Under the pieces are notes generated by a model, which saw only the letters and a program-made list of their open reading frames with translations, was not told the origin of the DNA and did no database searches. DNA of 7,893 nt, taken from contig JAKSOX010000083.1 in assembly GCA_024405335.1 (NCBI GenBank), positions 1 to 7,893 on the forward strand, given 5' to 3'. Shown here one piece after another: positions 7,140 through 7,893 of this stretch (position 1 is its first letter; each line of letters begins with the position of its first letter). A program made the position numbers and the translations under genes. The DNA comes from Kiritimatiellia bacterium (GTDB taxonomy: Bacteria > Verrucomicrobiota > Kiritimatiellia > RFP12 > UBA1067).

Positions 7140-7657
7140 TTCCGGACCTCCCCGTCGTCGAGTTCTTCGAGCAGCCGGGCCACGTCCCGCGCGCTGGCGT
7201 TTTCGGACGGCTTGGGCGAGCCTTCCGCCAGCACGGCGGACACCTGCTTTTCGTGGTAGCAGAACAAATACGGAATCGGCAACGGGATGCTCAAACCCGG
7301 AACGTCGAAGAAAATTGATTCGTCGCGCGACAAGTTGAGCTCGCGGAGTTGCGCTCCGCGCTTTTCCGCCAATTCGACGAGATGCGCCTGCAGAACGTCG
7401 AAACGCACGTCGTCCGAAAAAAACGCCCAGGGGAAGAAGCTTTCGACGTTGGCGTTGCCGGTCACGAGCGGGATGGCGTTGAACAGATACCAGCCGTAGT
7501 TCGACGCGACCGCGTGCGAAATCGGACGGGACCCGTCGGCCAGACGGTACGGAGGGTCGTTTGCGGGGACGTCGGTTTGCTGGACGGAGCAGCACCCCGC
7601 CAGAACCGCCGCTCCCGCCAGCGCCGACCAGAACAATTTTGACACATTGCCACGCAT
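7136..7657 (-). CDS. Predicted lipoprotein, first gene of the operon
   Basis: This 173-residue protein opens with a signal peptide (Lys at 7, hydrophobic 8-20) and the lipobox LAGC with C22 as the acylated cysteine; C23 follows. The mature part has W56-x6-IP-x3-G (56-67), a segment rich in Phe and Trp (74-80), a helix ending in KRGA (99-102), NLSRDE (108-113), then an IPLPIPYLFCYHE stretch (124-136) and a charged helix at the C-terminus. The Met at 7657 is chosen because it immediately precedes the signal peptide and sits 7 bases from an extended -10 element, implying a leaderless mRNA. A GTG start at 7645 would give a shorter but still valid signal peptide. The frame continues upstream to 7885 but crosses the promoter and the divergent gene. 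Function unknown; the stop overlaps the next lipoprotein start by ATGA. Confidence 0.8.
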   Translation of the reverse strand: MRGNVSKLFWSALAGAAVLAGCCSVQQTDVPANDPPYRLADGSRPISHAVASNYGWYLFNAIPLVTGNANVESFFPWAFFSDDVRFDVLQAHLVELAEKRGAQLRELNLSRDESIFFDVPGLSIPLPIPYLFCYHEKQVSAVLAEGSPKPSENASARDVARLLEELDDGEVRK

Positions 7658-7664
7658 GCCGCAT

Positions 7665-7695
7665 AGTATACCATAAACAGGCCATGCGCAATCAA
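7665..7695 (-). promoter_or_regulatory. Extended -10 promoter of the minus-strand operon
   Basis: TATACT at 7670-7665 preceded by TGG forms an extended -10. A possible -35, TTGATT at 7695-7690, is 19 bases away, longer than ideal; the extended element may compensate. The expected transcript start, about 6-7 bases after the -10, falls at or next to the ATG at 7657. Confidence 0.6.
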
Positions 7696-7716
7696 CTGAT
7701 TTTGCGTGCGCCGCCC

Positions 7717-7741
7717 GTCGTTTTGCGCTGTCGTTTTGCGC
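7717..7741 (+). repeat. 12-base direct repeat in the divergent promoter region
   Basis: GTCGTTTTGCGC occurs at 7717-7728 and again at 7730-7741, a 13-base period. The core TTTTGCG also occurs at 7700-7706, and CGCAA, the reverse complement of its TTGCG end, is at 7687-7691 near the minus promoter -35. The copies lie between the two divergent promoters, just upstream of the plus-strand -35, where an activator or repressor could bind. No regulator family is recognised. Confidence 0.6.
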
Positions 7742-7758
7742 GTTCTTCCCGACTCCCT

Positions 7759-7787
7759 TTGACCCGCGACGCGCGGCGTGGTACAAT
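7759..7787 (+). promoter_or_regulatory. Sigma70-type promoter of the divergent gene
   Basis: TTGACC (7759-7764, five of six consensus bases), a 17-base spacer, then TACAAT (7782-7787, five of six), with TGG directly before the -10. Only six bases separate the -10 from the ATG at 7794, so transcription should start at or within a base or two of the start codon. Confidence 0.75.
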
Positions 7788-7793
7788 GGGGCC

Positions 7794-7893
7794 ATGAAAA
7801 CGAAATCGTTTGGGTTGCTGGTCGCGGCGGCGTGCGGGGCTTTTTCGGCGTTCGCCGCCGGGACGTGGAATTGGATCGACGGCACGGAACTGC
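7794..7893 (+). CDS. Exported protein, 5' end only
   Basis: The first 33 codons of a divergent gene are visible. They encode a Sec signal peptide: lysines at 2 and 4, hydrophobic LLVAAACGAFSAF, and probable cleavage after the Ala near position 21 or 22. The mature start is GTWNWIDGTEL. No lipobox is evident in the usual position, so a secreted, periplasmic or surface-anchored protein is more likely than a lipoprotein. There is no useful ribosome binding site; the start is supported by the consensus promoter ending six bases upstream, implying a leaderless message. The mature protein cannot be assigned, because the rest lies outside the window. Confidence 0.7.
   Translation, partial: MKTKSFGLLVAAACGAFSAFAAGTWNWIDGTEL

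Noticed and set aside
5617..7338. A 573-codon plus-strand frame antisense to hisC and the lipoproteins
   Set aside because: Composition is that of a GC-driven shadow, with no recognisable motif, and the minus-strand genes explain the sequence.
7700..7741. The TTTTGCG repeats as the start of a CRISPR array or a replication origin iteron set
   Set aside because: Units are 12-13 bases without spacers, only two are exact, and they sit between promoters; a regulator site is simpler.
7658..7885. N-terminal extension of the first lipoprotein up to 7885
   Set aside because: It would bury the signal peptide and lipobox about 95 residues inside the protein and cross both promoters and the divergent gene.

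Overview
The window is a GC-rich bacterial segment with seven tightly packed genes on the minus strand, the first codons of a further minus-strand gene at the left edge, and a divergent plus-strand gene entering at the right edge. No RNA gene, mobile element, CRISPR array or gene-free stretch over 300 bases is visible. The taxon is inferred only: high GC, many small predicted lipoproteins, a secreted glycosidase-like protein with a Cys-rich insert, and a secreted protein opening with a Trp-rich segment remind me of the PVC group (Kiritimatiellota, Lentisphaerota or Verrucomicrobiota). No marker gene proves it.

Right edge, 7658-7793: a 136-base divergent intergenic region. It carries two outward-facing sigma70-like promoters, each with an extended -10 element only 6-7 bases from the ATG, so both transcripts look leaderless or nearly so. 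A 12-base direct repeat and further TTTTGCG motifs lie between them and are candidate regulator sites.

Minus strand, in order of transcription: two small lipoprotein genes (7657-7136 and 7139-6744) that look like diverged tandem paralogues; hisC, a histidinol-phosphate/aromatic aminotransferase (6747-5671); paaK, phenylacetate-CoA ligase (5622-4321); a tandem ACT-domain protein (4310-3873); a multi-membrane GT-C type glycosyltransferase (3856-1850); and an exported glycoside-hydrolase-like protein (1795-41). The lipoprotein and hisC genes overlap by ATGA, and the later gaps are 48, 10, 16 and 54 bases. This is consistent with one operon, possibly attenuated by a weak hairpin ahead of the last gene. 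A new gene with a strong ribosome binding site starts at base 8 and runs off the left edge.

How the genes work together: PaaK plus an ACT-domain protein is a recurrent bacterial and archaeal pair. With an aminotransferase immediately upstream it could form a small aromatic amino acid / arylacetate unit, or HisC may simply serve histidine synthesis. The lipoproteins, the membrane glycosyltransferase and the exported glycosidase-like protein are envelope functions with no obvious metabolic link to that unit, so the operon may be only loosely functional. I do not see convincing evidence of a wholly new system. The most distinctive signals are the paired leaderless promoters with their repeats and the paralogous lipoprotein pair fused by overlap to hisC.
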